From: DASWJS01 sp036397035 | GTDB lineage: Bacteria; Actinomycetota; AC-67 | NCBI GenBank assembly: GCA_036397035.1 | Contig: DASWJS010000020.1 | Location: 69,287 to 133,286 of the forward strand | Direction of reading: 5' to 3' | DNA length: 64,000 nucleotides | Part shown: in pieces, positions 40,976 through 50,464 of the stretch | Position numbering within the stretch: the first letter of the stretch is position 1 | Layout: each line of letters begins with the position of its first letter | Notes under the pieces: generated by a model | Databases searched by the model: none | Told to the model about the DNA's origin: nothing | Seen by the model: only the letters and a program-made list of their open reading frames with translations | Position numbers and translations under genes: made by a program

Positions 40976-43960
40976 TCAGACCACCGCCTCTTCGGCGTCG
41001 GGCTCGCCCAGGTAGGCGGCGATCACGTGGGGGTCGCGCTGGACGACCGAGGGCGGGCCGTCGGCGATCATGCTCCCGCGTTCGAGGACGTACAGGTAGT
41101 CGCAGACGTTGGTGACCATGCGGATGTCGTGTTCGATGAGCAGGACGGAGACACCGAAGTTTCGGACGTCTCGGATCACCTTCGACAGCGTGTCGGTCTC
41201 GGACTCGTTCAATCCGGACGCCGGCTCGTCCAGCATCACCAGTGGCGCGCCCGTGACCAGCGCCCGGCCAAGCTCCACCATCCGCAGCACGCCGAACGGA
41301 AGTCCGCGCACCGCCGACGGCGCGTACTCCTCGAGTTGGAGCAGGCGCAGGATGTCGCGAACGCGCTGGCGAGCCTTGCGCTCGGCGGTGAAGGTCTTCG
41401 GCCCGGCGGCGAGGTTGGACAGCACGCCCGAGTCGTTGTGCAAGTGCGTCGCGACGAGCAGGTTGTCGAAGACGGTCAGCTCGTTGAAGAGCTGAAGCAC
41501 CTGGAACGTGCGGGCCACGCCGAGTCGTGCGCGCTGATGCGGGGGATAGGCCGTCGCGTCCTTGCCGTGGATCACGATTCGGCCCGATGCCGGGTCGTTC
41601 AGGCCGAGAATCGCGTTGAACAGCGTCGTCTTGCCGGCGCCGTTGGGCCCGATGAGTCCCGTGATCGTCCCCGCCTCGACGGCGAGGGACGCGTCGTTGA
41701 CCGCCGTGAGCCCGCCGAACTGCACCGTCACGTGCTCGACCTCGAGCGCCTTCACGGCGCGACCCTCGCTCTCGCGCTCCTCCTCGCCGAGCGGCACGAA
41801 CACGCGCTCGGGCGCCTGCGCGGGCTTCGAGCCGTTGTTCTGGGGACCCGGCGCGGGCTCGCGCTCGACCACGACGCGGGCGTACCAGTCCTCCACTGGG
41901 GGCGCGGGTTCCCGTTTGGGCGACGGCGTGCGGCGCAGACGGTTCGTGGTCGTCGCCAGGAGTCGCCTCGCTCCCTCGGCCGCCGTCTGCGCGAGCTTGC
42001 CGACCGGCGGCGAGCCGTCCGTCGCCGCGCCCGCCGGCTTCGGAACCCGATCCGCGACGAAGGCTTTCACCCGGTCGGTCAGCGAGGCGAACGGCCGGGC
42101 GAGCGCGGCAAGGCCCCCCGGATAGAGCAGAAGCACCGCTGCGAGCAGGGCGGCCGCGACGACCTCGAGCCATCCCGAGAGCGCCGGGACCCGGAAGAAC
42201 ACCTCTTCGAGCGCCGCGAACAGCCCGCCCGCGGCGATCGCCCCGCCGAGCGACCCGAGCCCGCCGACGACCGCGATCGCGAGGAACTGCAACGAGACCG
42301 TGAACAGGAACTGGTTCGGCACCACGGTGCGCAGGTCGATCATCAGCAGGTTCCCCGCGATGCCGGCGAGCGCGCCCGAGACCGCGAACGCGATCAGCTT
42401 GTAGCGCACGACGTCGATGCCGAGCGACGCGGCGGCCATCTCCGACCCGCGGACGGCGAAGAACGCCCGGCCGGTCTTTGTGTCGCGCAGGTTGGCCATC
42501 AGCGACACGACGATCGCCAGGATGGCCGCCATGAGGATGAAGAGCGTCCGCCGGTTGGTCAAGTCGAACGTCGGGATGCCCCCGGGAACGCCGAGCACCT
42601 GACCGGGGATGGTCGAGCTGCCCCCGGCCGCGCCCATCTGCGGCGCCCGGAAGAGGAAGGCGTCGGTCATCCAGGCGAAGATCATGGTCGCGACCGCGAG
42701 GTAGAGGCCGCGCACGCGCAAGGCGACCATGCCCAGCACGACGCCGGCGAAGGCCGCCGCGGCCGCTGCGATCACCATGTTGATGGGGAAGCCGATCCCT
42801 GCGCCCCGCACGATGAGCCCGGTCGTCAGCGCGGAGATACCGACGAAGCTTGCCTGCCCGAGGGAGATCTGGCCGACCCAGCCCGTCATCACGACCAAGG
42901 AGATCGCCACCAGCGCGAAGCGGATCGCCACGAGCGAGCTGCCCAGGACCGAGAACGGAACGATGAACGGCCAGATCAGCACGAGCACGATCGTGACGAC
43001 GATTCCGCGGGTGATTCGTTTTCGGCCGAGCGAGCGCGCCCGGCCGCCCGCTTCAAGGAATCCGCCTTCGGCGGCCTCCGATCCCGAGAGGCGGCGGCCT
43101 CGCACCGCCATGACCACGAGCGCCAGGATCGTCAGCGCGAGCTGCGGCGCTCCCGCCAGGCGGACGACGCCGCCGATGACAGGCGTGCCGGCAAAGTAAG
43201 GGACCATCCCGAAGCTCAAACCGGCGATCACCGATCCCCCGAGCGCGCCCGGCAGGCTCTCGAGCCCGCCGATCAAGGCGGCGACGAACGCCGGAAGGAC
43301 CTGCAGCGACAGCACGTACGGATCCAAGTTCGTGACCGCGGCCAGCATGATGCCGCCGAGCGCCGCAAGGCCACCGCCGAGCGCCCACGCCGCCGCCGCC
43401 GCGAGGTCGGGGTCGATTCCCACGAGCGATGCGGCTCGCCGGTTCTGCGCGGCGCCGCGCATCGCCAGCCCGAACTGGGTCTTCTTGAAGAACGTGAAGA
43501 GCGCGAGGGACACGATCACTGCCGTGACGAACAGGCCGATGTCGCCGTAGCGCAAGCCGCTTCTGCCGATCTCGATCACCTTGCTTGGGAAGACGCCGGG
43601 CGCGACCTTCGGCGTCGTGCCCCATATCTTCGCCACGAGGGCGATCACGAGGCCCGCGACGGCGACGGTTCCGACGGTCTGCGCGGTCGGGCCCTGGGCG
43701 CGGAGTCGCCGCACGAAGACTCGCTCGACCGCGACGCCGAGCGCGGCTCCCGCCACGATCCCGAGCGGGAGCGCGACGAGCATGGGCACGCCTATCTGCA
43801 CCATGGAGTAGGTGAGGTAAGCGGGCAGCATGGCCATCGCGCCGTGCGCCAGGTTGAGCACGCGGGAGGCGCGATAGATCACGCTGATGCCGAGCGAGAA
43901 GACCGCGTAGGCCCCGATCAACGGGACCGACAGCAGAAGGTTGGTGAAGATCGCCGGCAC
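40976..43960 (-). CDS. LivH-LivM-LivG fusion: branched-chain-type ABC permeases plus ATPase in one chain
   Basis: 994 residues. Residues 1-285 are LivH (AVFSLGISVIYRASRVLNLAHG; GLAMRGAAQNRRAASLVGID). About 315-625 are LivM (AIRFALVAISLVVMTGWVGQ; LGQASFVGISALTTGLIV; FAVSGALAGIAGNLL). A charged Pro/Ala-rich linker of some 110 residues follows (KREPAPPVEDWYARVV). Then LivG, from about 740: GLIGPNGAGKTTLFNAI (Walker A), SGLNESETDTLSKV after Walker B MLDEPA, and LLIEHDIRMV. Separate genes are the rule; LivH-LivM or LivM-LivG fusions occur, but all three in one chain is unusual. Binding-protein and LivF genes flank it with gaps of 8 and 1 bases. Confidence 0.9.
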   Translation of the reverse strand: MPAIFTNLLLSVPLIGAYAVFSLGISVIYRASRVLNLAHGAMAMLPAYLTYSMVQIGVPMLVALPLGIVAGAALGVAVERVFVRRLRAQGPTAQTVGTVAVAGLVIALVAKIWGTTPKVAPGVFPSKVIEIGRSGLRYGDIGLFVTAVIVSLALFTFFKKTQFGLAMRGAAQNRRAASLVGIDPDLAAAAAWALGGGLAALGGIMLAAVTNLDPYVLSLQVLPAFVAALIGGLESLPGALGGSVIAGLSFGMVPYFAGTPVIGGVVRLAGAPQLALTILALVVMAVRGRRLSGSEAAEGGFLEAGGRARSLGRKRITRGIVVTIVLVLIWPFIVPFSVLGSSLVAIRFALVAISLVVMTGWVGQISLGQASFVGISALTTGLIVRGAGIGFPINMVIAAAAAAFAGVVLGMVALRVRGLYLAVATMIFAWMTDAFLFRAPQMGAAGGSSTIPGQVLGVPGGIPTFDLTNRRTLFILMAAILAIVVSLMANLRDTKTGRAFFAVRGSEMAAASLGIDVVRYKLIAFAVSGALAGIAGNLLMIDLRTVVPNQFLFTVSLQFLAIAVVGGLGSLGGAIAAGGLFAALEEVFFRVPALSGWLEVVAAALLAAVLLLYPGGLAALARPFASLTDRVKAFVADRVPKPAGAATDGSPPVGKLAQTAAEGARRLLATTTNRLRRTPSPKREPAPPVEDWYARVVVEREPAPGPQNNGSKPAQAPERVFVPLGEEERESEGRAVKALEVEHVTVQFGGLTAVNDASLAVEAGTITGLIGPNGAGKTTLFNAILGLNDPASGRIVIHGKDATAYPPHQRARLGVARTFQVLQLFNELTVFDNLLVATHLHNDSGVLSNLAAGPKTFTAERKARQRVRDILRLLQLEEYAPSAVRGLPFGVLRMVELGRALVTGAPLVMLDEPASGLNESETDTLSKVIRDVRNFGVSVLLIEHDIRMVTNVCDYLYVLERGSMIADGPPSVVQRDPHVIAAYLGEPDAEEAVV

Positions 43961-43968
43961 GGGGGAAC

Positions 43969-45426
43969 TCAGCTAATCCCGCGCTGCGGTGTTGGATCTT
44001 TCTCGGTGTCCTGCGCGCGCCATCCACCGAGCGTCCCCTTGTACTGGATCGAGAACGCCCGCATCGTGTAGTTCGCGAAGTGGTTGCTCGCGCTCCACGT
44101 GAGCTGCTTTTGGATCGTCAGATCCGGCTGCAGGGACATCGAGTCGAGCGTCGCCTGGAGCCTCTCCCGCGTGAGCAGGGGTCCGGTCCTCTTCAGCGCT
44201 TCGACCAGCAGGTGCATCCCCACGTACCCGCCCATCGCGAAGGCGTTGAACTCGTCCGCGTCGCGCTTGGTCGACTTCAGGTCGTTCACGAACGTCCGAA
44301 CTGCGGGCTCGTTGGCGTAGGACTCGATCGGCGGCCGGTAGCCGGTCCAGATCCACATGCCGTTACAGGCGGCCTGGCAACTGTTGGCAAAGTCGCGCGT
44401 GAAGAGCGGCTGAGCGCCGCCGATCCCGTAGTCGGTCGTGCGGGGTTGCGGAGCGCCCGGCGTGGACATCCACGTGAGCGCCGTCTGCGGCTCGAGGAAC
44501 ATCGCGACGAAGTCGGCCCGTTCGAACTGGTTGACTTGCGTCGCGTACCCGGACTGGCCCGCGAGGATGCCGCAGAAGGACTGCACGCAGTTGTGGTCCT
44601 TGTTGAAGCCCTTGACGTTGCTCCCGGTGAGCCGGCGGACTTCGTTGTTGTACGCCTCGGCGGCTTCGGCCCCGAAGCGGTAGTCCTTGTCGAAAACGAT
44701 GCTGAACTCTCTGGCGCCCCTCTCGTGAGCATTGCGCGCCATGATGCGAGCGCTGGACGCGGTGGCGACCGAGACGGGCCAGACCCACGGGTCGGTGTAC
44801 TGGTTGATGATCATCCCGTCCGTGCCCACGACGGGCATGCCGGCCCGGCCGATGTCCCCATTGTCGATGACGACGCGGAGGCCCTCGCTGGAGGGGCCGA
44901 CCGCGATGGCGAAGTAGTCCCCCTTCATGAAGTTCTGCAGGTAGGTCGCCCCACGGGCGGCGTCCCATCCGTCGTCGACGTAGGTGACGTCGAGCAGCCG
45001 TCCGCAAATGCCGCCCTCGCGGTTGACCTTGTTCTTCACGGCCTCCATCGCGTACTTGACGTCGCCGAGGAAGGCGGCGCCGATCCCCGACTGGACTGTC
45101 GTCGTCGCGAGCTTGATCGTGTCGGCCGTAACGCCGGTGTCGGTCGCACCCCCGTTCTGACCTGGTGCACACGCCAGGCTTGCTCCTCCTTGCTGAATCG
45201 GTCCCTCTGTACGTGATCTGGCGTTAGGCTGCGACTGAACTAGTTCATCTGCAACCGTCTCCTGCCCATCATAAGTTTCGATACCGGGATCGTCGGCCGG
45301 TACACCCGCGGCCGAACCACTGCCCTGTGGGACCAACTGTACCGCTGAGATCGCTCCAATTAGCGCGCCCACAGCGAAGACTGAGATCGTCCCAGCCCAG
45401 GACTTCCCATTGGTCGTTTTAGGCAT
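43969..45426 (-). CDS. ABC importer substrate-binding protein (Peripla_BP_6 type)
   Basis: 485 residues. The ATG at 45426 has a good AGGGAG ribosome-binding site. A membrane anchor or uncleaved signal covers residues 10-33 (WAGTISVFAVGALIGAISAV), without a lipobox. A low-complexity region runs to about 100. The Leu/Ile/Val-binding-protein-like domain then follows (GVTADTIKLATTTVQSGIGA; NREGGICGRLLDVTYVDDGW; GMPVVGTDGMIINQYTDPW; SIVFDKDYRFGAEAAEAYNN). Four extra Cys near CVQSFCG and NSCQAACNG are unusual and may form disulfides. The ligand could be an amino acid, amide or aromatic acid. The 5' 250 bases are AT-richer than the rest. Confidence 0.88.
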   Translation of the reverse strand: MPKTTNGKSWAGTISVFAVGALIGAISAVQLVPQGSGSAAGVPADDPGIETYDGQETVADELVQSQPNARSRTEGPIQQGGASLACAPGQNGGATDTGVTADTIKLATTTVQSGIGAAFLGDVKYAMEAVKNKVNREGGICGRLLDVTYVDDGWDAARGATYLQNFMKGDYFAIAVGPSSEGLRVVIDNGDIGRAGMPVVGTDGMIINQYTDPWVWPVSVATASSARIMARNAHERGAREFSIVFDKDYRFGAEAAEAYNNEVRRLTGSNVKGFNKDHNCVQSFCGILAGQSGYATQVNQFERADFVAMFLEPQTALTWMSTPGAPQPRTTDYGIGGAQPLFTRDFANSCQAACNGMWIWTGYRPPIESYANEPAVRTFVNDLKSTKRDADEFNAFAMGGYVGMHLLVEALKRTGPLLTRERLQATLDSMSLQPDLTIQKQLTWSASNHFANYTMRAFSIQYKGTLGGWRAQDTEKDPTPQRGIS

Positions 45427-45477
45427 TCGATTGTTTCTCCCTATTGACTAGCAAGATGCGGTCTGTCCTTCATCCGT

Positions 45478-46080
45478 CTAGCAGTCACCTGGCGCCTTGA
45501 CGACGCGAAATGGAACGTCGAACTCCTCAAAGTCTTGAGCGTTACCGCCCGGAAATCCGACGGCGATGTGGACGCGAGCTTTACCTGCAGGCGCAGCAGC
45601 GCTAACGATGAAACGGTCCTCGTATCTGCCGGATTCGTCAGTCATTCCTCCTGCATTGCCCCCGAGGTCGTCACCATATGGGTACTTTGCGCCGTCCTTG
45701 CCGTTGGCATAGAAGGCCACATATCCTACTGCGGCATTCTCGACTCCCGTCTGAACCGTCAAGACAACCGATGTTCCACGCAACACGCAATCCGGATCCA
45801 GGCTTCCGGATGCGCGCAGCTGAGTCGTCGCCTCGCTCGACGGCTCGGAAGTGGCCGAGCCTTCCTTCGAAGGCACGGCGAATTGTGAAGGCGACGTGTC
45901 GACTGACGTGCCTTGCGTTGTGGCGCCCTTCGAGCCGGGCCCGAGCTTGCTTGAAGACGGTTCTGCCTCGACTCCGGTATGTTGGCTACCAGATGCCGCG
46001 CAGGAGATGATGGCTAATGCAAAGGATGCCAGGACGAGGCGAACGCAGATCCTCTTGACGGGTGCGATCAACGGTTTCAC
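45478..46080 (-). CDS. Predicted lipoprotein with Ig-like beta domain
   Basis: 200 residues. The signal ends in the lipobox LAIISC, so Cys27 is the probable lipid anchor. Residues 28-100 are Ser/Thr/Gly-rich, a typical surface spacer. The C-terminal 100 residues (CVLRGTSVVLTVQTGVENAA, VAFYANGKDGAKYPYGDDLG, ARVHIAVGFPGGNAQDFEEF) read like one Ig-like beta sandwich closed by a Cys pair (PDCVLRG, PGDC). No family recognised. It overlaps the large propeller-like gene by four bases and precedes the ABC binding protein by 51 bases, so it probably belongs to the same surface complex. Confidence 0.78.
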   Translation of the reverse strand: MKPLIAPVKRICVRLVLASFALAIISCAASGSQHTGVEAEPSSSKLGPGSKGATTQGTSVDTSPSQFAVPSKEGSATSEPSSEATTQLRASGSLDPDCVLRGTSVVLTVQTGVENAAVGYVAFYANGKDGAKYPYGDDLGGNAGGMTDESGRYEDRFIVSAAAPAGKARVHIAVGFPGGNAQDFEEFDVPFRVVKAPGDC

Positions 46081-48749
46081 TCTGTGAGAACCAAGGCAAA
46101 GGAGCCACGTCGTAGCCAGAGCGCGACGCCGGCGCCGAGAATCAGCCAGAGGAGCGCCACGGAGAGAGCGGCGCCGGGCGAGCGCGCGAGCAGCATCGCC
46201 CCACGAATGACGCGATCGATGATTGGACCTTGGAGCGGTTGCGTTCCTGAGGCAACGAATGGCTCGGGCGATGTACCGACGAGAGTGCCGCCGAAGCCGC
46301 CGAGTGTTGAAGCGGCGCCTCCGTTGGGGAGGCCTCCGGTGGCCAGCGATGAGACTCCGAATGTCGAGGATACTTGCAGACCGGCGAGCTGAATCAGCAT
46401 GCGTGACTTGTCTGCCCAGTCGTTGTAGATCTCGAACTGAACGGCCGCGATTTCCCGAGAGGTGTCGTTGTTCATGACAAGGTCGTTCACGTACTGGCGG
46501 TATTCCTCCCGGATGCCAGCGAACGCTCCTCCCCGACTCTCGATGACTTCGGGCTTCGGCACGGTCATTCGGATCCTGAGGCCAAAGACCTCGTTAAGCG
46601 CATCCGAAATGGCTTCCGGATCGCAGGAGGCAGCGCATGAGAACACTGCGTCTCCTGAGGCATCCGAGATACTCAAGTCCTTGATCATGCGCTTCCAGTC
46701 CACCTCCGCCGAACCGGGAACTCCGTGCGCAGTTGTAGTGACCGTTTGCTTGATCTTGCCGATCTCGAGGCTCCCCAAGTTGGGAATTTGCAACTCGAAA
46801 CCCTTGACCGTCGCTGTAAGTTCCGCAACGATCCCGTTCTCGACCGAACGCTTCACCCATCCGGTCGATCGCGTATCGGAGACCGACAAGCCGGTCGTCG
46901 CGGGAACCGCAGCCTGCGCCGACGCCTCCACCTCCGCTCTCTCCAGGTCACAATCAACCGCTGCCCGCCCCAGCGGGCCCGAATTCTCTTCTTCGAGGGG
47001 TGTACCCTCCGCATCCAAACACTCGGAGGCTGGCCACGGCCAATCTGCGAAAGCAGCCGCCTGCTCCTGGGGAGTCTGCTCCTCCGGATCCTCGTCCTCG
47101 CCCCCGGCCCGCGCGATTTCTCGCTGAACGTTGCCTCGATCGTTGTTCGTTAGATCGTCAATCCCGAGAACCTGAGCCCTCGCAGAGGCGCCCACGTTCC
47201 TGAGGTCGATCGAGTGAACGTGGCCAAGCATCAGTCCTCGATCGCCCGGAGACGCACCGGTTTCGCCAACGGTGTCGCGTACGATCTGGCCGATGAGGCC
47301 CGGACGCGTAGGCGACGAGGCGCCCCCAAGGCCGCCGACCAAGAGAGCGCGGACGCCGAAACCGGAGCCGCCGCCGGCGAACGTGCTCAAGGTGTTCGGG
47401 CCCTCGGGCACGCCACTAGTAATGGCATCGTAGTCGAAAGGCTCTCCTGGCTCGATTGCGGGCACATCATCTCTTACCGCAATCAGCTCACTCCCATCGG
47501 GCGTGTACACAGGAATGAACACGCGACGCATCGTCGAATCGACGAGGTAGGTCACCGACGGTGCTGCCGTCGTGTCGGGCGCGACCCGATATGGATTTCC
47601 TTGAGGAACTGGCGTGACCCGGCCGTCTGTCAAGACTACACGGCCGGAATTTCCCTCACGCAAGTACACATGGCCTGAACGAGCATCGATCCCCACTGCC
47701 ATGTCTGCGCCGTCAGCGGCGGGAATGAACCCGACCCAGGTTGACATCCGTCCATCGAACACCCACGCGCCCGGGGTGGTGAGCGCCGAACTGATCAGAA
47801 CGAATCGATCGGAACCATAATCGAACGCCGTACGTGTTTCGGTTCCCACGACGGAGGCGAAGGAGCCAGATGCTTGAAAGAACTCCTCCCTGAAGGATTG
47901 AGCTGACGCAAGGTCTGCGTCCGGATCGAACGTCAAGCGCGCCACACCGGTGTTACCCGGATACGGAGCGCCGACAAGAGCGGACGTGTCGGCCCTCGAA
48001 CACCCCACGAAGAGGGCGTCACGCAACATGCTCCTGTAGATCCCTCCACCAACGTTGTAGCCGCTCATCGGCCTGAGGCACTTGGTCAGCGTGCGAAGCC
48101 ACGCCACCTGCCCCGTCTCAACGTCAAGGGACACGATTGTCGTCGGGTATACCGGACCAGAAGCCACAGTCATAAAGAAGGCCGCGCTTCCGATGAGCGA
48201 ACCCGTGATATACAGGCGCTTGTCCCGAGCCGAATAGGTAATGCCCTCCGCGAAGAAGTTGGGGACCAGCTGGGTGAGGTTCCATTCACGGTCTGAAAGC
48301 GAAAGTGTGTCGAGATCAAGCACCCGGACGTACGAGCAATACGGGCACTCGGGGTCGGTAGCATAGCCGGGGGGGTGATAATCAAGGATGAAGGCGCGCC
48401 GACCCTCCCAGTCCGGCGTGATCCAGTAATTGGAGAACGCCGTGTTGCGGATAGGAAGCCTCTTTTCCCGAAGGAGCATCTTGCCGAACCCGCGATCCAG
48501 ATCGTACTCGCGCAGACTCAACCCACCTTTGCGAACATTGGCGTAGAGGCGCCGACTCACAACGTCGATCATCAGCGGTTGCATCGGCTCGATATCGACG
48601 ACGCCTTCCTTGCCGAACAAGGAACCGGCGTGGGCCAACTCAGTCGGTGTGAGAACGCCGAGCGCGAGAAGCGACAAGACGAAGATGCTCATCGTACGCC
48701 GGAGTCGAATCCTTGGAAGTGGGCGCATCGGTTGCTCTGCTCTCGTCAC
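46077..48749 (-). CDS. Large membrane-anchored exported protein, putative N-terminal beta-propeller
   Basis: 890 residues; an ATG seven codons on (48728) is an alternative start. A signal segment covers about 20-42 (TMSIFVLSLLALGVLTPTEL, then AHAGS). Residues 45-480 show propeller-like repeats of a beta strand plus Asp and Gly turns (LMIDVVSRRLYANVRKGGLS, GITYSARDKRLYITGSLIG, VYPTTIVSLDVETGQVAWLR, ADMAVGIDARSGHVYLREGN). An acidic linker (GGEDEDPEEQTPQEQ) leads to an alpha/beta region with two Cys (VFSCAASCDPEAI). A C-terminal helix (ALSVALLWLILGAGVALWLR) anchors it with a short cytoplasmic tail. Family unknown. Tightly spaced on both sides. Confidence 0.78.
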   Translation of the reverse strand: MTRAEQPMRPLPRIRLRRTMSIFVLSLLALGVLTPTELAHAGSLFGKEGVVDIEPMQPLMIDVVSRRLYANVRKGGLSLREYDLDRGFGKMLLREKRLPIRNTAFSNYWITPDWEGRRAFILDYHPPGYATDPECPYCSYVRVLDLDTLSLSDREWNLTQLVPNFFAEGITYSARDKRLYITGSLIGSAAFFMTVASGPVYPTTIVSLDVETGQVAWLRTLTKCLRPMSGYNVGGGIYRSMLRDALFVGCSRADTSALVGAPYPGNTGVARLTFDPDADLASAQSFREEFFQASGSFASVVGTETRTAFDYGSDRFVLISSALTTPGAWVFDGRMSTWVGFIPAADGADMAVGIDARSGHVYLREGNSGRVVLTDGRVTPVPQGNPYRVAPDTTAAPSVTYLVDSTMRRVFIPVYTPDGSELIAVRDDVPAIEPGEPFDYDAITSGVPEGPNTLSTFAGGGSGFGVRALLVGGLGGASSPTRPGLIGQIVRDTVGETGASPGDRGLMLGHVHSIDLRNVGASARAQVLGIDDLTNNDRGNVQREIARAGGEDEDPEEQTPQEQAAAFADWPWPASECLDAEGTPLEEENSGPLGRAAVDCDLERAEVEASAQAAVPATTGLSVSDTRSTGWVKRSVENGIVAELTATVKGFELQIPNLGSLEIGKIKQTVTTTAHGVPGSAEVDWKRMIKDLSISDASGDAVFSCAASCDPEAISDALNEVFGLRIRMTVPKPEVIESRGGAFAGIREEYRQYVNDLVMNNDTSREIAAVQFEIYNDWADKSRMLIQLAGLQVSSTFGVSSLATGGLPNGGAASTLGGFGGTLVGTSPEPFVASGTQPLQGPIIDRVIRGAMLLARSPGAALSVALLWLILGAGVALWLRRGSFALVLTE

Positions 48750-48755
48750 AGGAGG

Positions 48756-49226
48756 TCAATGACGGCGGTAGATTGAGAAGTGCTGTCCGACGTACGGGTT
48801 GTTGGTCCCCGGGTATTGCGCAGGAATGGAGAACACCAGGAACTTCATCGAAGCTGTTACGTTGATGACGGCGTTTTGGCCCGGTTCGAAGCTCGAACTG
48901 TAGGTGCCCGAACCCTTCAAGGCATCGCATGCTTCGTAGCTCATGATCAGTACCCGTGGCGTCGGCTCTATCGTCGGATAGTCAATGTCGTTGATCTTCG
49001 CCACCAGCGTGTCGCCCGTGTAGCTGCTGACGTTGAGGATGGCGCCTGCAAGTCCGTCGATGTAGGCGAGCGAGTTTGGGCACCCGTCCTGCTCGTATCG
49101 AACGAGATCAACGTGATACGCCGTCGTCACCTGGATGGATCCGCGCCCGATTAGCGTGTCGGCGCCTTGAGCGTTTCCTGAGTAGAGAGCAAGTACGGCG
49201 ATCGCAACTACGACGCATCGTTTCAT
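48756..49226 (-). CDS. Secreted protein of unknown function
   Basis: 156 residues with a clear signal peptide (CVVVAIAVLALYSGNAQGA). A GGAGAAGGAG ribosome-binding site lies before the ATG. The mature part is beta-rich and Gly/Ser/Thr-rich (TLIGRGSIQVTTAYHVDLVR, AILNVSSYTGDTLVAKINDI, GQNAVINVTASMKFLVFSIP) with two Cys that may pair. No family recognised. It opens the minus-strand cluster: its stop lies six bases before the large propeller-like gene. It probably contributes to the same envelope-associated machinery. Confidence 0.72.
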   Translation of the reverse strand: MKRCVVVAIAVLALYSGNAQGADTLIGRGSIQVTTAYHVDLVRYEQDGCPNSLAYIDGLAGAILNVSSYTGDTLVAKINDIDYPTIEPTPRVLIMSYEACDALKGSGTYSSSFEPGQNAVINVTASMKFLVFSIPAQYPGTNNPYVGQHFSIYRRH

Positions 49227-49469
49227 GGCAAGTGCTCCTTCTCCTTGCGTTCCGTCCCCAACGTGACGTCGGGCGGGCTCTCCCTTGCCCTTCGCTCAGG
49301 AACTACGATCCCTCAGCCCTGAAGTTGCGCTCGAGGCCCCAGAAGAATGGTGCGAGACCATCGCGCCGCATGGCTCCAAGCCTACGGGTGTAGGGGCGCA
49401 AGGAGCCGGAGTCCCTCTAGTGGAACGATTGCCCTGGCATGGACTCAGCGTTGCCGCGGTGGAAGTTGC

Positions 49470-49500
49470 AGAAGGAGGGGCCTGATGGGCCCCTCCTTCT
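49470..49500 (-). terminator. Perfect 13-bp hairpin, probable terminator
   Basis: AGAAGGAGGGGCC (49470-49482) pairs without mismatch with GGCCCCTCCTTCT (49488-49500) around a five-base loop. It lies 50 bases past the stop of the minus-strand secreted-protein gene at 49551 and separates it from the next minus-strand gene. No U-tract follows on either strand. The rest of the gap 49227-49550 shows no gene. Confidence 0.6.
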
Positions 49501-49550
49501 AGGTCTGGCCGACGACTCCCTCTGCGAGGGAGGAGCGTCTGGAGCTTGAA

Positions 49551-50036
49551 TCAGGCTCCCGCAGCGACGCCGACGAAGCTCACTCCGTACGGCACGTTGG
49601 TGTGCACGAGGCCGGCACACCGCAGCGCGGTGTCGGGAATGTTATCGGGCTCGAAGACCACCAAACCGACGATAGCTTGCTCCTGGGAGCCGGAAGTGCG
49701 AAGGGCGATCACGGGAGCGACCGCGCCCACACGCAGGTACGCGAAGTCATACTCACTTCCGGAGTCGGTCACGAGTGTGCCGCCACCTGCCGGGATGCCC
49801 GCGATGCCGACCGCACACGTGGGCTCCGAGTACTCGATTGGCGTGCCCTGGCCGATGCCATCGCTCGCCCCAACCACTGCCGTGAGGTCTCCATCGAGAT
49901 CCGTGACGGTCGCAACGCACGGGAAGCAAGGAAGCGTTGCGTGCGCGCTCACTTCCCAGACACCGGCTGCACTCGCTGACGGCATGCTCGCGGCCAGGGT
50001 CAGTGCTACCGCACCAGCCATGATCAACTTCTTCAT
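49551..50036 (-). CDS. Secreted protein of unknown function
   Basis: 161 residues from the ATG at 50036, which has a very strong GAGGAGGGG ribosome-binding site. Signal peptide KKLIMAGAVALTLAASMPSA with cleavage near ASA-A. The mature part is Gly-rich and beta-rich (VWEVSAHATLPCFPCVATVT, TAVVGASDGIGQGTPIEYSE, PAGGGTLVTDSGSEYDFAYL), with four Cys including a CFPC pair. It ends SFVGVAAGA. No family recognised. It stands alone, ended by the 13-bp hairpin. Good expression is expected from the ribosome-binding site. Confidence 0.75.
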   Translation of the reverse strand: MKKLIMAGAVALTLAASMPSASAAGVWEVSAHATLPCFPCVATVTDLDGDLTAVVGASDGIGQGTPIEYSEPTCAVGIAGIPAGGGTLVTDSGSEYDFAYLRVGAVAPVIALRTSGSQEQAIVGLVVFEPDNIPDTALRCAGLVHTNVPYGVSFVGVAAGA

Positions 50037-50464
50037 GTGATTCCCCTCCTCGTCTTCGGCTCGGACGACCTCGATCCCTTGGTTGCACCCCGCGGGCTCT
50101 CCTCTCCTTTCTCTCTCGCATGGGGTGGTGGCCGGAGAGATGGCCGCCCGAATGCTGACTTGCACGAGAGTAGGCATTGCCCCCGAGCGATGAAATACCT
50201 CATCCCGTCAACCGAGCCGGGTTCTTTTGGGTGAGACTCGAACGGGTATTGGGAGTGTCCAAACGAGGGGCACCCACACGGATCCCGCAGCCTGGTGAAC
50301 GGCGGTCATCGCGCCTTCGTGAGCCGTCTGGCCACACGCTGGCAGATGTGTCCGTTCGTGCGGAACTTCTGAAACTTCTGGGTCTGGGCCACGTATATCC
50401 ATAGGAGACGTGGTTGTCGGGCGCGAAACTTCCTAGGGGTCGAATCCTTGAAGGTGCGTGGGTG
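50037..50464. other. Divergent intergenic region between two secreted-protein genes
   Basis: 428 bases without a convincing gene, between two divergent secreted-protein genes, so it must hold promoters for both. It contains a pyrimidine-rich stretch around 50098-50120 and a short direct repeat (AACTTCTG at about 50364 and 50373). No known riboswitch or RNA gene is recognised. GC content is visibly lower than in the window's core genes. Confidence 0.4.

Noticed and set aside
41027..44071. Very long plus-strand open frame (about 1000 codons) opposite the importer genes
   Set aside because: Its composition is Arg/His/Asp-rich with no domain or hydrophobic pattern; it is the antisense shadow of the LivHMG gene, a usual effect of high GC third positions.
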